From assembly GCA_963715655.1 (NCBI GenBank), contig OY970262.1, forward strand, positions 1,054,001 through 1,118,000: a stretch of DNA of 64,000 nt, given 5' to 3'. Below are positions 34,396-43,777 of this stretch, one piece after another; position 1 is the stretch's first letter, and each line of letters begins with the position of its first letter. The translations under genes were made by a program, and so were the position numbers. The notes under the pieces are model-generated. The model made no database searches, had not been told where the DNA came from, and worked only from the letters and a program-made list of their open reading frames with translations. This DNA comes from JANQPD01 sp963715655. Its GTDB lineage: Bacteria > Bacteroidota > Bacteroidia > Flavobacteriales > Schleiferiaceae.

Positions 34396-35883
34396 TCAAC
34401 TTACACTGTAACTCGTACCATCTTTACCATCTTTTAGCACAATGCCACTGGCGGCTAGTTGGTCTCTAATTTTATCAGAAAGTGCCCAGTCTTTATCATT
34501 TCTGGCTGCATTGCGCATTTCAATGAGCACTTGCATAGCTGCGTCTAATTTATTTTCTGTTCCGCTTTCGCTCGATGAAGTGGCGGTTTCTAAACCTAAT
34601 ACGTCAAAAACAAATGCATTGAAAGTAGTTTGAAAATCAGCTAATTCTTCTGAGCTTAATCCACAACCTGCAACATCAGATGCATTCATAAACCGCACGG
34701 CATCAAACAATTTGGCAATTAAAACAGGTGTGTTAAAATCATCGTTCATGGCGGCATAGCAATCTTTTTTCCAATTGCTAAAATCCCAATCTGTTTTACC
34801 TCCGGCTTTTAGTGTTTCTAACTTTTTTACACCATCCATCAAGCGGTTAAATCCTTTTTCTGCTGCAAGCAAAGCATCGTTACTAAAATCTAGTTGACTA
34901 CCATAATGCGCTTGCATCATAAAAAAGCGAGCGACACTTGGCGCAAAACCCTTTTCTAGTTTATCGGTTTCGCCACTAAATAATTCACCAGGATTTAAGG
35001 TGTTGCCCGTGCTTTTACTCATGCGCTGTCCATTCAGCGTAAGCATGTTAGTGTGCATCCAAAAACGTACGGCTTCACTACCATTGCAAGCGTTGTTCTG
35101 TGCAATCTCACACTCGTGATGCGGAAATTTTAAATCCATACCACCTCCGTGAATATCAAACTGTTCGCCTAAATATTTGGTGCTCATTACAGAGCATTCT
35201 AAATGCCAACCGGGGAAACCTTCACCCCAAGGGCTATTCCAACGCATTATGTGGCTAGGCGAAGCTTTTTTCCAAATGGCAAAATCAAGCGGACTGCGTT
35301 TTTCACTTTGTCCATCTAAGTCGCGTGTGCCACTAATTAATTCATCAATTTTTCTTCCGCTTAGTTTTCCATAGTCGTTTTGCTTATCGTATTTTTGCAC
35401 ATCAAAATATACAGAACCGTTTACCTCATAAGCCAAACCGGTTTTTAGTATTTTTTTTACCGCATCTATTTGCTCAACAATGTGCCCTGTGGCGGTAGGT
35501 TCTATGCTGGGTGGAATGGTATTAAATTTGGCCATTACATCGCGAAAGCCCAAGGTATAGCGCTGAACAATTTCCATAGGTTCTAAAGATTCTAAGCGCG
35601 CTTTTTTACCAATTTTATCTTCGCCTTCATCTGCATCATTTTCCAAGTGACCGGCATCGGTAATGTTACGCACATAGCGCACTTTATAGCCTAAATGGGT
35701 TAAATAGCGATATACCATATCAAACGAAATGAAGGTACGGCAATTACCCAAATGCACATCGCTATAAACGGTAGGGCCGCATACATACATACCCACATTT
35801 GGTGCATTCAGTGCTTCAAATTTTTCCTTTTTTCGCGTAAGCGAATTATTTATATAAAGGTTTTGATTTTCGTAAAGGGGCAT
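34396..35883 (-). CDS. cysS: Cysteinyl-tRNA synthetase
   Basis: Class I aminoacyl-tRNA synthetase charging tRNA-Cys. 495 aa, with VCGPTVYSDVHLGNCRTF (the HIGH motif reads HLGN), zinc ligands in WHLECSVMS and FPHHECEIAQ, and RMSKSTGN as the KMSKS motif. The C-terminal part holds the usual helical domain. It lies 9 nt downstream of folE and 18 nt upstream of the antitoxin gene, so the minus-strand chain folE-cysS-antitoxin-toxin-yidD-lipoprotein may be one transcript. Confidence 0.97.
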   Translation of the reverse strand: MPLYENQNLYINNSLTRKKEKFEALNAPNVGMYVCGPTVYSDVHLGNCRTFISFDMVYRYLTHLGYKVRYVRNITDAGHLENDADEGEDKIGKKARLESLEPMEIVQRYTLGFRDVMAKFNTIPPSIEPTATGHIVEQIDAVKKILKTGLAYEVNGSVYFDVQKYDKQNDYGKLSGRKIDELISGTRDLDGQSEKRSPLDFAIWKKASPSHIMRWNSPWGEGFPGWHLECSVMSTKYLGEQFDIHGGGMDLKFPHHECEIAQNNACNGSEAVRFWMHTNMLTLNGQRMSKSTGNTLNPGELFSGETDKLEKGFAPSVARFFMMQAHYGSQLDFSNDALLAAEKGFNRLMDGVKKLETLKAGGKTDWDFSNWKKDCYAAMNDDFNTPVLIAKLFDAVRFMNASDVAGCGLSSEELADFQTTFNAFVFDVLGLETATSSSESGTENKLDAAMQVLIEMRNAARNDKDWALSDKIRDQLAASGIVLKDGKDGTSYSVS

Positions 35884-35892
35884 GCTTAATTG

Positions 35893-36585
35893 TTATGCGT
35901 CAAAACTTGTTTTCATGTTTATGTAGTCTAAAAAATCACGCTTCACGCTGTCTTCTTTAAACTTCCCGCCAAACTCTGCGGTTACGGTGCTGCTCTCAAT
36001 ATCACGTATGCCTCGTGAATTTACGCAAAGGTGTTTGGCGTCAATTACACACGCCACATCATCGGTGCCTAAGGCTTTTTGCATGGCTTGCACCACTTGT
36101 TTAGTCATACGCTCCTGCACCTGCGGGCGTTTGGCAAAATAATCTACAATGCGATTCATTTTGCTGAGGCCAATTACTCGGCCATTTGAGATGTAGGCCA
36201 CGTGCGCTCTGCCTACAATAGGTAAAAAATGATGCTCACAGGTAGAATATACTATTATGTTTTTCTCCACCAACATCTCTCCATATTGGTATTTATTTTC
36301 AAAAGTACTGGCCTTGGGTGCTCTATCAGGGTGTAAACCACCAAAAAGTTCTTTCACAAACATTTTGGCCACACGGGCTGGTGTTCCTTTTAAACTATCA
36401 TCTGTTAAATCTAAGCCCAAAGTGTCCATTATTTTTTCAAAATGCTGGCGTATAGTTTCAATCTTATCTTCATCAGAAACCGTAAAGGCATCATCTCTTA
36501 AGGGAGTTTCTGCGTTTCCGGCTATATGGTCAAGTCCAAAATCTTCTTGTTCTTGCGTAAGGTTTTTGTTCTGTTCTGCGTTCAT
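35893..36585 (-). CDS. folE: GTP cyclohydrolase I
   Basis: First enzyme of folate (and queuosine/tetrahydrobiopterin) synthesis, converting GTP to dihydroneopterin triphosphate. 230 aa; zinc and active-site residues are in YSTCEHHFLPIVGRAHVAY and HLCVNSRGIRD. The N-terminal ~50 residues are an extension of charged sequence, common in this family. Upstream, a near-match -7 element (TACCTTCG, complement of 36644-36651) lies about 60 nt before the start. Confidence 0.96.
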   Translation of the reverse strand: MNAEQNKNLTQEQEDFGLDHIAGNAETPLRDDAFTVSDEDKIETIRQHFEKIMDTLGLDLTDDSLKGTPARVAKMFVKELFGGLHPDRAPKASTFENKYQYGEMLVEKNIIVYSTCEHHFLPIVGRAHVAYISNGRVIGLSKMNRIVDYFAKRPQVQERMTKQVVQAMQKALGTDDVACVIDAKHLCVNSRGIRDIESSTVTAEFGGKFKEDSVKRDFLDYINMKTSFDA

Positions 36586-36768
36586 ATTTTCTTGTATGCA
36601 GCATTTAAATATTTTACAAAATTGTGCTTTTGTAAATGGGTTGCGAAGGTAATGAATGAAAGAGTTTTAAGTCTTACGCTAAAAACATAATGTTTAAACA
36701 TTAAAACCCGTGAGTTTATCAATTTATTTTTGGTGGACAAAAAGATTTAAAGCATGAGAAAACTGAAA

Positions 36769-37443
36769 TTAGGTTTTTAAATGTGAAAGCTTTTCATCTT
36801 GCTCATTTAATTTTTTGTTTCTAACCGCACAAGACCCACCGTAGTCGCTCTCAAGGGTAAACAAACTTATATCTTTAGGTAGCGAGTAAACCTTGTTTTT
36901 TGCTTTCTCTTGCGTTAAAATCCAATCTATGAAACTTTGAAAATACGGTTGGTTTGAATAAGATCTATGACCCTGTCCCTGTTTCACAATAGGTAATAAA
37001 TACTCGGGAAGAAGTTCTGGTTTATCTCCAAAATAGTAAAAGTGATCCGAAAGCAAAGCGAACTTTCCTCCTAAGTCTGTTTCGCGATTAATTTCACTAT
37101 GCACACTTTTCATAATCTTGGGAGGACTAGTTGAAAAATCATAGATACAATCACCAACTCTTTCTTCCGAACTACGTCCACGCCAATTTGGAATTTTTTT
37201 TGGAATCTCTGCCTTGCAATAGATGTCATACTCCTCCATGGTTAAAACTTCGGTTACTTCCATTGCATAAACAACTTTATTTTCAAAGGAAAAACGTTTT
37301 GAACCTGTGCCAACAATCCAATCACCTTTTTTTGCATTTCTGCGAATAACAGGTTTACAAATGTTTAGTGTACAAACACCCCAAAAAGGATTTGGAGCTG
37401 CTCCATCGTCAAATGGTATGCAGTACGAAAACAATCTAGGCAT
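36769..37443 (-). CDS. Nmad2-family protein (nucleotide modification-associated domain 2)
   Basis: 224 aa. The N terminus (MPRLFSYCIPFDDGAAPNPF, then WGVCTLNICKP) and DWIVGTGSKRF are hallmarks I recognise from Nmad2, a family defined bioinformatically by association with DNA base-modification systems. LSDHFYYFGDKP further along also fits. No modification, restriction or phage gene is adjacent; neighbours are folE and a BNR protein, so it appears as an orphan. It might bind a modified base; this is inference from the family name only. Confidence 0.8.
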   Translation of the reverse strand: MPRLFSYCIPFDDGAAPNPFWGVCTLNICKPVIRRNAKKGDWIVGTGSKRFSFENKVVYAMEVTEVLTMEEYDIYCKAEIPKKIPNWRGRSSEERVGDCIYDFSTSPPKIMKSVHSEINRETDLGGKFALLSDHFYYFGDKPELLPEYLLPIVKQGQGHRSYSNQPYFQSFIDWILTQEKAKNKVYSLPKDISLFTLESDYGGSCAVRNKKLNEQDEKLSHLKT

Positions 37444-37467
37444 CCGTATAAATTTAGTTAATCCAAC

Positions 37468-40400
37468 TTACTCCGGCAATTGCCCTTCCAAATAAGGTGC
37501 GCCTGCTTTATTCAATTCTTTTTCAATCAGCGCTACTTGTCTAGCAAGCTCTTTCAATTCTACGGTTAATTCGGGCAGTGAAAGGTTTACTATTTCTAAG
37601 TTTCTTTTTTGATCACCGGTAGGGGCACTGGTAGAAGAATAGGAGTGATACACCGCGCTGCCAATGCGGTTCATTAAACTAGGGCCGGTATTAAAATCAC
37701 GTTTGCTTAAACTTTCATCACCGTTTAGGCTCAATTCAATTTTATAAATGGCATACTCCAAAGTTCTTAAATCAGTTAACGCATTTAAGGGCGCTCCCGG
37801 TGTATTTCTGGCTGCTGCTTTAGCCTTTTCAATACGCTGCGCCAAGTTCTTTTTAAACGCATTTACGGCCCATAATTTTCTTCTAGCGGCTTCCAACTCT
37901 TGCTGAAAAGCAACTAAAGCAGCTCTGTCTTTGGCTGGTAAAGTTGTGTTATTGAGTGTTGTTAATTCAAATTGACTTTCCATATTTAAACTAGAAACTT
38001 TACCATCAATACTCTGATATGCCGAAACTGTGTAAATGCCGGGTAAGGCTAAGTTTGCACTATTTGCATTGGTAAGTGGTTCATCCTTGGTATTTAAAGC
38101 ACTTGTACTGCTCATTTTTCCATCCCACACCACTTTATTTATGCCTGTGCTAAGTGTAGTAGTAAATCGGCTCACTTCAGTGCCGGTCGCGTTTTTTACA
38201 ACTAACAACATGTAGTTTTTCTCTTCTTGGTCTTCCGCGCGCAGTGCTTCCGCAGATGGGTATTGTATGGTGCCACTTGCTTTGGTTACCTTTTTTTCTA
38301 CTTCTTGCCTTTTAACCTTTATACTTTTAGGCACTTCTTTTAAATTGTAGTAGATATGCGCGCCTTGCTTGGGGTTTTCAGTATAAAAATAACTAGCCCC
38401 TTGGAAGCCTGCTTTTCCATATCCATTTGGTGAAGCTTCCACATACAATGGCGCATCTTTTATAGGAAAAAAGTGGTTCTTATCCATACTTTCTTTTTTC
38501 ACTTCTCTAAGGGGCGCGTAGTTATCCAACACGTAAAATCCTCTACCCATAGTAGCTATTACCAAATCATTTTCTCTTTCTTGTATTGCAATATCACGCA
38601 CGTTTATCGTTGGTAAACCGCTTGCTAGCTTTTCCCAATGCGCGCCTCCATCCAAACTAGTGTAGGCACTAAACTCTGTACCTACAAACAGTAAATTTTT
38701 ATTCACATGATCTTGCGCAATACAGTAAGCAGTGCCACGTTCGGGTAAATTTCCACTAATATTTGTCCAGCTGCCACCTCTGTTAGAACTTTTTAACACG
38801 TAGGGTTTAAAGTCGCCATTTTTATGATTGTTAAATACGGCAAATACGGTGTTTGCATCATGCTTATCAGCCACCAGCATATTTACATACGTGTTTTTTG
38901 GCACATTAGGAAAACTACCGTATTTCTTCCAACTTTCACCATCATTTTCACTTACGTGGATAAGTCCATCATCCGTACCTGCATACAAAAGCCCTTCTTG
39001 TAAAGGCGATTCATCTAACGTTACAATGTTGCCATAAGGCGTGGTAGATTTATCATACGCTATGGCATCTACACTCCAAACTTTACCCATTACGGGTAGG
39101 GTATGCCGGTCAATATTTTGAGTTAAATTTGGGCTAATCACTTCCCAATTATCACCACGATCATTACTTTTAAACACCTTATCCGCAGCAAAGTATAAGC
39201 GTCTAGGGTTGTGCGGACTTATTAATAAAGGTGCATCCCAATTGTAATTATACGCAACTTCATCCTTACCGGGAGATGGTTGTATGCCCAAAGATTCACC
39301 ACTCTTTTTATCAAAACGTACCAAACCACCGTACTGACTTTGCGCATATACAATGTTAGGGTCGGTTGGGTCAATAGCGCTTTCAAAACCATCGCCCGTG
39401 TTGGTAATTATCCAATCTGCGTTGGTAATGCCGCGGTCGTTTATGGTTTGTGATGGGCCACCCAAACTGAAATTATCTTGTGTGCCGCCATAAATGTTGT
39501 AAAAAGGTTCCGCGTTATCGGTAGTAACTTTATAAAATTGTGTTACCGGCAAATTAGGTTTGTATTGCCAATTTTCCATTCCATCAAAAGTTTCATACAG
39601 ACCGCCATCGCAACCAACCAATATGTTTTCAGGGTTTTTAGGATTTATCCACATGCAGTGGTTATCTACATGCTTGTTTTTTTCGGGTGCCTTTTCCCAA
39701 GTTTTTCCACCATCATTACTTACGTGTAGCCAAGTATCCATACTGTATAAAGTTTCCACTTTCGTGGGATGAGGTACTAGTTCTACATAATAATTTCCGC
39801 TTGTGCTGTAAGCATTCATAAAAGCAAAAGAAGCGCCACGGTCGGTAGATTTATACACGCCACTTTCTTCTACCATAGCGTAAACCACATCCGGATTTAC
39901 CGGAGAAATAGCTAAAGCAATACGTCCTTTATCGCCTTTTGGTAAACCGTTCTCGAGTTTCAGCCAATTTTTTCCGCCATCGGTACTTTTATACAAAGCC
40001 GTCTCTGGGCCACCGGAAATATAAGTCCAAACATGTCTTCTGCGTTGGTGTGCTGCGGCATACAATACATCTGGGTTTCTTGGATCCATGTGTATTTCAT
40101 TAAACCCAGTATTTTCAGAAACTTCTAAAATTTTTGTCCAGTTTAAGCCACCATCTTCGGTTTTGTAAATACCACGGTCGCCACCTGCGCTCCAAAGCGG
40201 GCCATAAGCCGCTACAAAAACTACTTTCGGGTTTTTAGGATGGATTGCAATCATGCCAATGTGTTCTGAGTTTTTTAAACCCATGTTTTTCCAGCTTTTT
40301 CCGCCATCCAAACTTTTATACACGCCATCACCATAGGCTACGCTGCGCTGGTTATTATTTTCACCAGAACCTACCCACACAATGTGTTGGTTGCTTGGCG

Positions 40401-40689
40401 CGATGCTTACACAGCCAATGGAAAAAGAACCTTGGTCGTCAAAAAGCGGCTCAAACGTGATGCCTTTGTTAGTGGTTTTCCATACGCCACCTGCGGCAGA
40501 GGCAATATAATATTCTGAAAAATTATTTGGATTTACCGCTATGTCGGCAATTCTACCGCTGGTTAAAGCCGGTCCTACGCTGCGCCATTTAAAAGCAGAT
40601 AAATCAAGGGCTTCTTTTTTTTCCTCTTGTGCGCCAAGCCAAAGGGCAAATACACTCAAAAGCGCTGTTGTAAAAATTCTAAATTGCAT
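37468..40689 (-). CDS. Large secreted BNR/sortilin-like beta-propeller protein
   Basis: 1073 aa with a signal peptide (MQFRIFTTALLSVFALWLGA, then Q). Many Asp-box/BNR repeats follow: GGVWKTTNKGITFEPL, GVYKSLDGGKSWKNMG, GIYKTEDGGLNWTKIL, ALYKSTDGGKNWLKL, GLIHVSENDGESWKKYG and others over about 700 residues, as in VPS10/sortilin-type propellers. The C-terminal ~350 residues resemble no domain I can name and include a helical part. Such proteins are often labelled glycosyl hydrolase without proof of activity. No T9SS sorting domain is visible. Confidence 0.88.
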   Translation of the reverse strand: MQFRIFTTALLSVFALWLGAQEEKKEALDLSAFKWRSVGPALTSGRIADIAVNPNNFSEYYIASAAGGVWKTTNKGITFEPLFDDQGSFSIGCVSIAPSNQHIVWVGSGENNNQRSVAYGDGVYKSLDGGKSWKNMGLKNSEHIGMIAIHPKNPKVVFVAAYGPLWSAGGDRGIYKTEDGGLNWTKILEVSENTGFNEIHMDPRNPDVLYAAAHQRRRHVWTYISGGPETALYKSTDGGKNWLKLENGLPKGDKGRIALAISPVNPDVVYAMVEESGVYKSTDRGASFAFMNAYSTSGNYYVELVPHPTKVETLYSMDTWLHVSNDGGKTWEKAPEKNKHVDNHCMWINPKNPENILVGCDGGLYETFDGMENWQYKPNLPVTQFYKVTTDNAEPFYNIYGGTQDNFSLGGPSQTINDRGITNADWIITNTGDGFESAIDPTDPNIVYAQSQYGGLVRFDKKSGESLGIQPSPGKDEVAYNYNWDAPLLISPHNPRRLYFAADKVFKSNDRGDNWEVISPNLTQNIDRHTLPVMGKVWSVDAIAYDKSTTPYGNIVTLDESPLQEGLLYAGTDDGLIHVSENDGESWKKYGSFPNVPKNTYVNMLVADKHDANTVFAVFNNHKNGDFKPYVLKSSNRGGSWTNISGNLPERGTAYCIAQDHVNKNLLFVGTEFSAYTSLDGGAHWEKLASGLPTINVRDIAIQERENDLVIATMGRGFYVLDNYAPLREVKKESMDKNHFFPIKDAPLYVEASPNGYGKAGFQGASYFYTENPKQGAHIYYNLKEVPKSIKVKRQEVEKKVTKASGTIQYPSAEALRAEDQEEKNYMLLVVKNATGTEVSRFTTTLSTGINKVVWDGKMSSTSALNTKDEPLTNANSANLALPGIYTVSAYQSIDGKVSSLNMESQFELTTLNNTTLPAKDRAALVAFQQELEAARRKLWAVNAFKKNLAQRIEKAKAAARNTPGAPLNALTDLRTLEYAIYKIELSLNGDESLSKRDFNTGPSLMNRIGSAVYHSYSSTSAPTGDQKRNLEIVNLSLPELTVELKELARQVALIEKELNKAGAPYLEGQLPE

Positions 40690-40733
40690 GTATGGATTTT
40701 TATGGGATGGCTAAAGTAAGGTGCAAGCAATAA

Positions 40734-40768
40734 AAAAAGGGTTTTGCTAGTATCGCAAAACCCTTTTT
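40734..40768 (-). terminator. Intrinsic terminator, bidirectional in form
   Basis: A perfect 14-bp inverted repeat (AAAAAGGGTTTTGC / GCAAAACCCTTTTT) with a 7-nt loop, 22 nt after the stop of the FadL-like gene on the minus strand. It has A/T runs on both sides. Confidence 0.92.
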
Positions 40769-40789
40769 AATTTTTAAATAATTTTCTTT

Positions 40790-42226
40790 TTAAAACATCA
40801 CGTTTAATCCTAATACTATATTAGTTTTAGAAAGTGTTTCCGTAAGTGTATTAGCATCACCAAAATAGGTGGGAATATTTCTGTCAATATTAGTATTGGT
40901 AACGGTCAAATCAAGTGTATAATGCTTAGTTCTGTAGCCAAATCCACCAGAAAACATTTGAGAAGTACTATATTGTGTATTCATGTCCACTAAAGGATCC
41001 GTAAGTGGATCGGTAGTTTGAGCGAACCCACCGCGTAAAAAATAGTTATTTAGCTTAATTTCCAAGCCTGCGCGGTACGTATTGGTGCGCTGTAAAAAAT
41101 CTTCAATAGCTAATTGACTAGCACGAAATTCATTTCCGGTAATTGTACTATTACCGCTGTTAGATGTTTCGTATCCTAAAGACAATAGTCCATATTTGCT
41201 GATTACAAAGGCCAACCCTGTTCTTATAACGCCCGGAGTGTATAAGGAACCATCCGCCTCACTTACCACTGTATGATCGGTGCTAAATCCATCGGCAAAA
41301 GCGCTGACCACTGTTACTTCATAATTATTATAAAAACGATAGGCAGTAGGGGTTTGATAACTTGCAGCTACTCTAATCCATTGCGCTGGTTTCAAAATCA
41401 CCCCAAAATTGGCATTAAATCCGGTGGCCGAAAAATCTTCAATACGTGTGGTAGTATGGTTAGCTAGTCCGTTAGTACTTGGAGGAAAACGGTTTTCTGT
41501 AAACGTTTGTGTGGTAAATGTTCTAGTATTAGGTATGTTTAATGAAATACCCCAATTTAAATATGATGCGTAGGAGCCCCCAAAGGTGATAGCAAATTCA
41601 TTGTTGCCGCCAGTTTTTATAATCTCATAATCTTGACTTGGGCTTGCATTTGCAGGAAAACTGGCTCCATCAACAACATTAGAATTTACTGTGTCAAGTA
41701 TAAAGGTTTGAAAAGCTGCGAATTCTTCAAGCAACCCTTCATTTATTAGGGCTTGTGGTGTTTTCCCCTCTGCTCTTTGAAACCAACTTTCTGCTAAACT
41801 AGCGCCAGGACTACTGGTATTAAACACCGATAAATTTTGATAGAAATCGGCTTTTTTAACATAACTGATGCCTAAGCCAAAAGTGCTTTTACCTCTTGTT
41901 TTAAACTTTTTTACATAACCTAAACTTTCAAATAGTAAAGTTCCAGCAGAGGCATTGTTTGCATCAGAACCATACGTTGCGTTGCTATATGCATTGGCAA
42001 TTCCTAAGGTTAAGTTGAAGTTATCTCTTCTAAAAACACCTATCCCTGCGGGGTTATAATGCAGTCCGCTTATGTCATTTCCCAAGGCTGTAAAAGATCC
42101 GCCTAATGCGGTAAACCGTGCAGTGCCATGTGTTTGTGCAGCTGTTATATCTAAAATATTGTCAACTGTTTGGGCGTGCGCTACTGCGCACAACCCTAAA
42201 AACAGTGCTATTAAAATCTTCTTCAT
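40790..42226 (-). CDS. FadL/OMPP1-type outer-membrane transport protein
   Basis: 478 aa with a signal peptide (MKKILIALFLGLCAVAHA, then Q). The segment TARFTALGGSFTALGNDISG, then LHYNPAGIGVFRR, is the N-terminal hatch typical of the FadL-like (OMPP1/TodX) barrels of Bacteroidota. The rest is strand-rich, with repeated YETS/GYE-type aromatic strands, and it ends in Phe as barrels do. It probably moves hydrophobic substrates across the outer membrane. It is 21 nt downstream of the Ser/Arg-rich lipoprotein and likely co-transcribed with it. Confidence 0.87.
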   Translation of the reverse strand: MKKILIALFLGLCAVAHAQTVDNILDITAAQTHGTARFTALGGSFTALGNDISGLHYNPAGIGVFRRDNFNLTLGIANAYSNATYGSDANNASAGTLLFESLGYVKKFKTRGKSTFGLGISYVKKADFYQNLSVFNTSSPGASLAESWFQRAEGKTPQALINEGLLEEFAAFQTFILDTVNSNVVDGASFPANASPSQDYEIIKTGGNNEFAITFGGSYASYLNWGISLNIPNTRTFTTQTFTENRFPPSTNGLANHTTTRIEDFSATGFNANFGVILKPAQWIRVAASYQTPTAYRFYNNYEVTVVSAFADGFSTDHTVVSEADGSLYTPGVIRTGLAFVISKYGLLSLGYETSNSGNSTITGNEFRASQLAIEDFLQRTNTYRAGLEIKLNNYFLRGGFAQTTDPLTDPLVDMNTQYSTSQMFSGGFGYRTKHYTLDLTVTNTNIDRNIPTYFGDANTLTETLSKTNIVLGLNVMF

Positions 42227-42247
42227 GGTAAACGTATGTATTATGAA

Positions 42248-43696
42248 TTATCGGCCTCTGCTGCTACTGCGGCTAGAACCTGAACTTCTGCTAGAACTTC
42301 CGCTGCTGCTTCTGCTAGAGCCAGAGCTTCTAGTTGAAGAACCGCTACTTCTAGAGGATGATCCACTACTGCGAGAGGAAGAACTACTTGGTGTGTAACT
42401 TCTACCGCTACTTCTTGAACTGCGGCTTGGCGATGTAGTAGTTCTTGTGGAACCAGAATTTGTAGAAGGTGTGTAATTTCTGCTTCTGCTTTGCGTAGTT
42501 CTGGTGCTTCTGTTGGTGGAAGAATTGCTGCCACTACTTGGCTCAGAGTACGTTCTAGTTCGGGTATCATTACTTCTGCTATTAGTGTTGCTTCTACTAC
42601 CGTTATTAAAGTTAGAATTTTCCTTACTTCTACTTGTTTGGCTATAAGCATTTCTACTTTGGCTAGAAGTGTTTCTGGCTGGGCTATTGGTGGTTCTTGT
42701 AGCGTTTCTAGACTGATTATTTGTTGTTCTGCTAGCACTTGAAGCGGTACGCTGTCTTACTACATCATAATTATTATTAGAACGTAAAGCTGTTGAGTTA
42801 CTTCTTGTGCCAGTAGTTCTTTGCACATCTCTTGTGCTTCTAGTACCTCTATCTAAAGATGCGGTACTAAATCTGCTTGTTTCAGAACGGGTTGCACGTG
42901 TGGCATTACGATTATCAGCAACTCTAGTATTAGTAGTTCCTCTTGAACTTACTGTGCGTGCGGTTCTGTTGCTACCTTGTGTTCTTGTGCCATTTGCATT
43001 CACACTTCTTCTAGTTACAGGGCTATTTCCTCTTGAGTTCGGTCTGCCTTGCACACCTACATTGTTTACGTACGTAATGTTTCTATTGTTAAAATTCACA
43101 TCATTATAATAAAATCCGTTATAACGCCCGTTCCAATAACTTCCGTAGTATGGGTTACCCCATCCATTTCTAAAACCACCACCCCAACCCCATGGGCCAC
43201 CGCAATAAGCGTATCCCCAAGGTTGATAAAAAAATGGATCGTAAAAACCACCGAAGCCACCGAATCCACCAAAATTTCCGTAACCAAATCCAAAACCAAA
43301 GCTTGGCCCAAAAAATGGATCGTAAAAGCCGTTGTTAAAACCAACATTCCAGCCGCCACCCCAATTGTTGAAACCTACGTTTGCACCAGGGTTTCTAAAA
43401 GATGGACCGTAATAGTTATTTACTACCGTAGCTCCAGAAGTTGTGTTATTAGGATCATAGTAATCGTTGTTCGCATTATTATTTGCGTAGTCGTCCAATG
43501 AAGTTGATCTCGCTGATTCGTTTTGAACAGGGGCAGGTTCATCCTTAATATCATTTAAGCTAAAATCGGATGTTCCGTAAGATGGATCATGATAAATACC
43601 GTCATCATAATAATTGTTGGCCACATTAGATGTACTGCTGCATGCAGCCATAAAAAGGGCTAAAATTGCTGTTAGGGGAAAGATATTTGTTTTCAT
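42248..43696 (-). CDS. Low-complexity lipoprotein: Gly/Phe/Tyr-rich core, Ser/Arg-rich tail
   Basis: 482 aa from ATG 43696 (MKTNIFPLTAILALFMAAC), a lipoprotein signal with Cys19. Residues about 85-200 are rich in Gly, Phe, Tyr, Trp and Asn (GFGFGYGNFGGFGGFGGF). From about 205 to the end the sequence is almost only Ser, Arg, Thr, Asn and Gly, ending in repeats of SSRSSGSS and RGR. It is very basic and probably disordered or surface-adhesive. Function unknown. The composition opens long frames on the opposite strand, which I do not call genes. It is upstream of and close to the FadL-like gene. Confidence 0.85.
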   Translation of the reverse strand: MKTNIFPLTAILALFMAACSSTSNVANNYYDDGIYHDPSYGTSDFSLNDIKDEPAPVQNESARSTSLDDYANNNANNDYYDPNNTTSGATVVNNYYGPSFRNPGANVGFNNWGGGWNVGFNNGFYDPFFGPSFGFGFGYGNFGGFGGFGGFYDPFFYQPWGYAYCGGPWGWGGGFRNGWGNPYYGSYWNGRYNGFYYNDVNFNNRNITYVNNVGVQGRPNSRGNSPVTRRSVNANGTRTQGSNRTARTVSSRGTTNTRVADNRNATRATRSETSRFSTASLDRGTRSTRDVQRTTGTRSNSTALRSNNNYDVVRQRTASSASRTTNNQSRNATRTTNSPARNTSSQSRNAYSQTSRSKENSNFNNGSRSNTNSRSNDTRTRTYSEPSSGSNSSTNRSTRTTQSRSRNYTPSTNSGSTRTTTSPSRSSRSSGRSYTPSSSSSRSSGSSSRSSGSSTRSSGSSRSSSGSSSRSSGSSRSSSRGR

Positions 43697-43707
43697 AATG
43701 CTTGTCA

Positions 43708-43738
43708 TTTGTGGTGAGACGTAAATATTATAGCTTTG
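43708..43738 (+). promoter_or_regulatory. Bacteroidota-type promoter of proS
   Basis: TTTG at 43708-43711, exactly 19 nt, then TAGCTTTG at 43731-43738, matching TTTG-N19-TAnnTTTG in full. The start of transcription would be near 43745, leaving about 33 nt before proS. Confidence 0.8.
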
Positions 43739-43777
43739 TTCGCTGTAAATTACAAAATCTATACCAAGAAAAAAATA

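Noticed and set aside
37468..40689. Glycosyl hydrolase
   Set aside because: Asp-box/BNR repeats occur in sialidases, but no catalytic sialidase residues could be identified; the sortilin-like propeller is the safer description.
42491..43501. Several long frames opposite the Ser/Arg-rich lipoprotein
   Set aside because: They arise from the biased codon composition of the real gene; their translations are low-complexity Val/Thr/Ser/Ile with no signal or domain.
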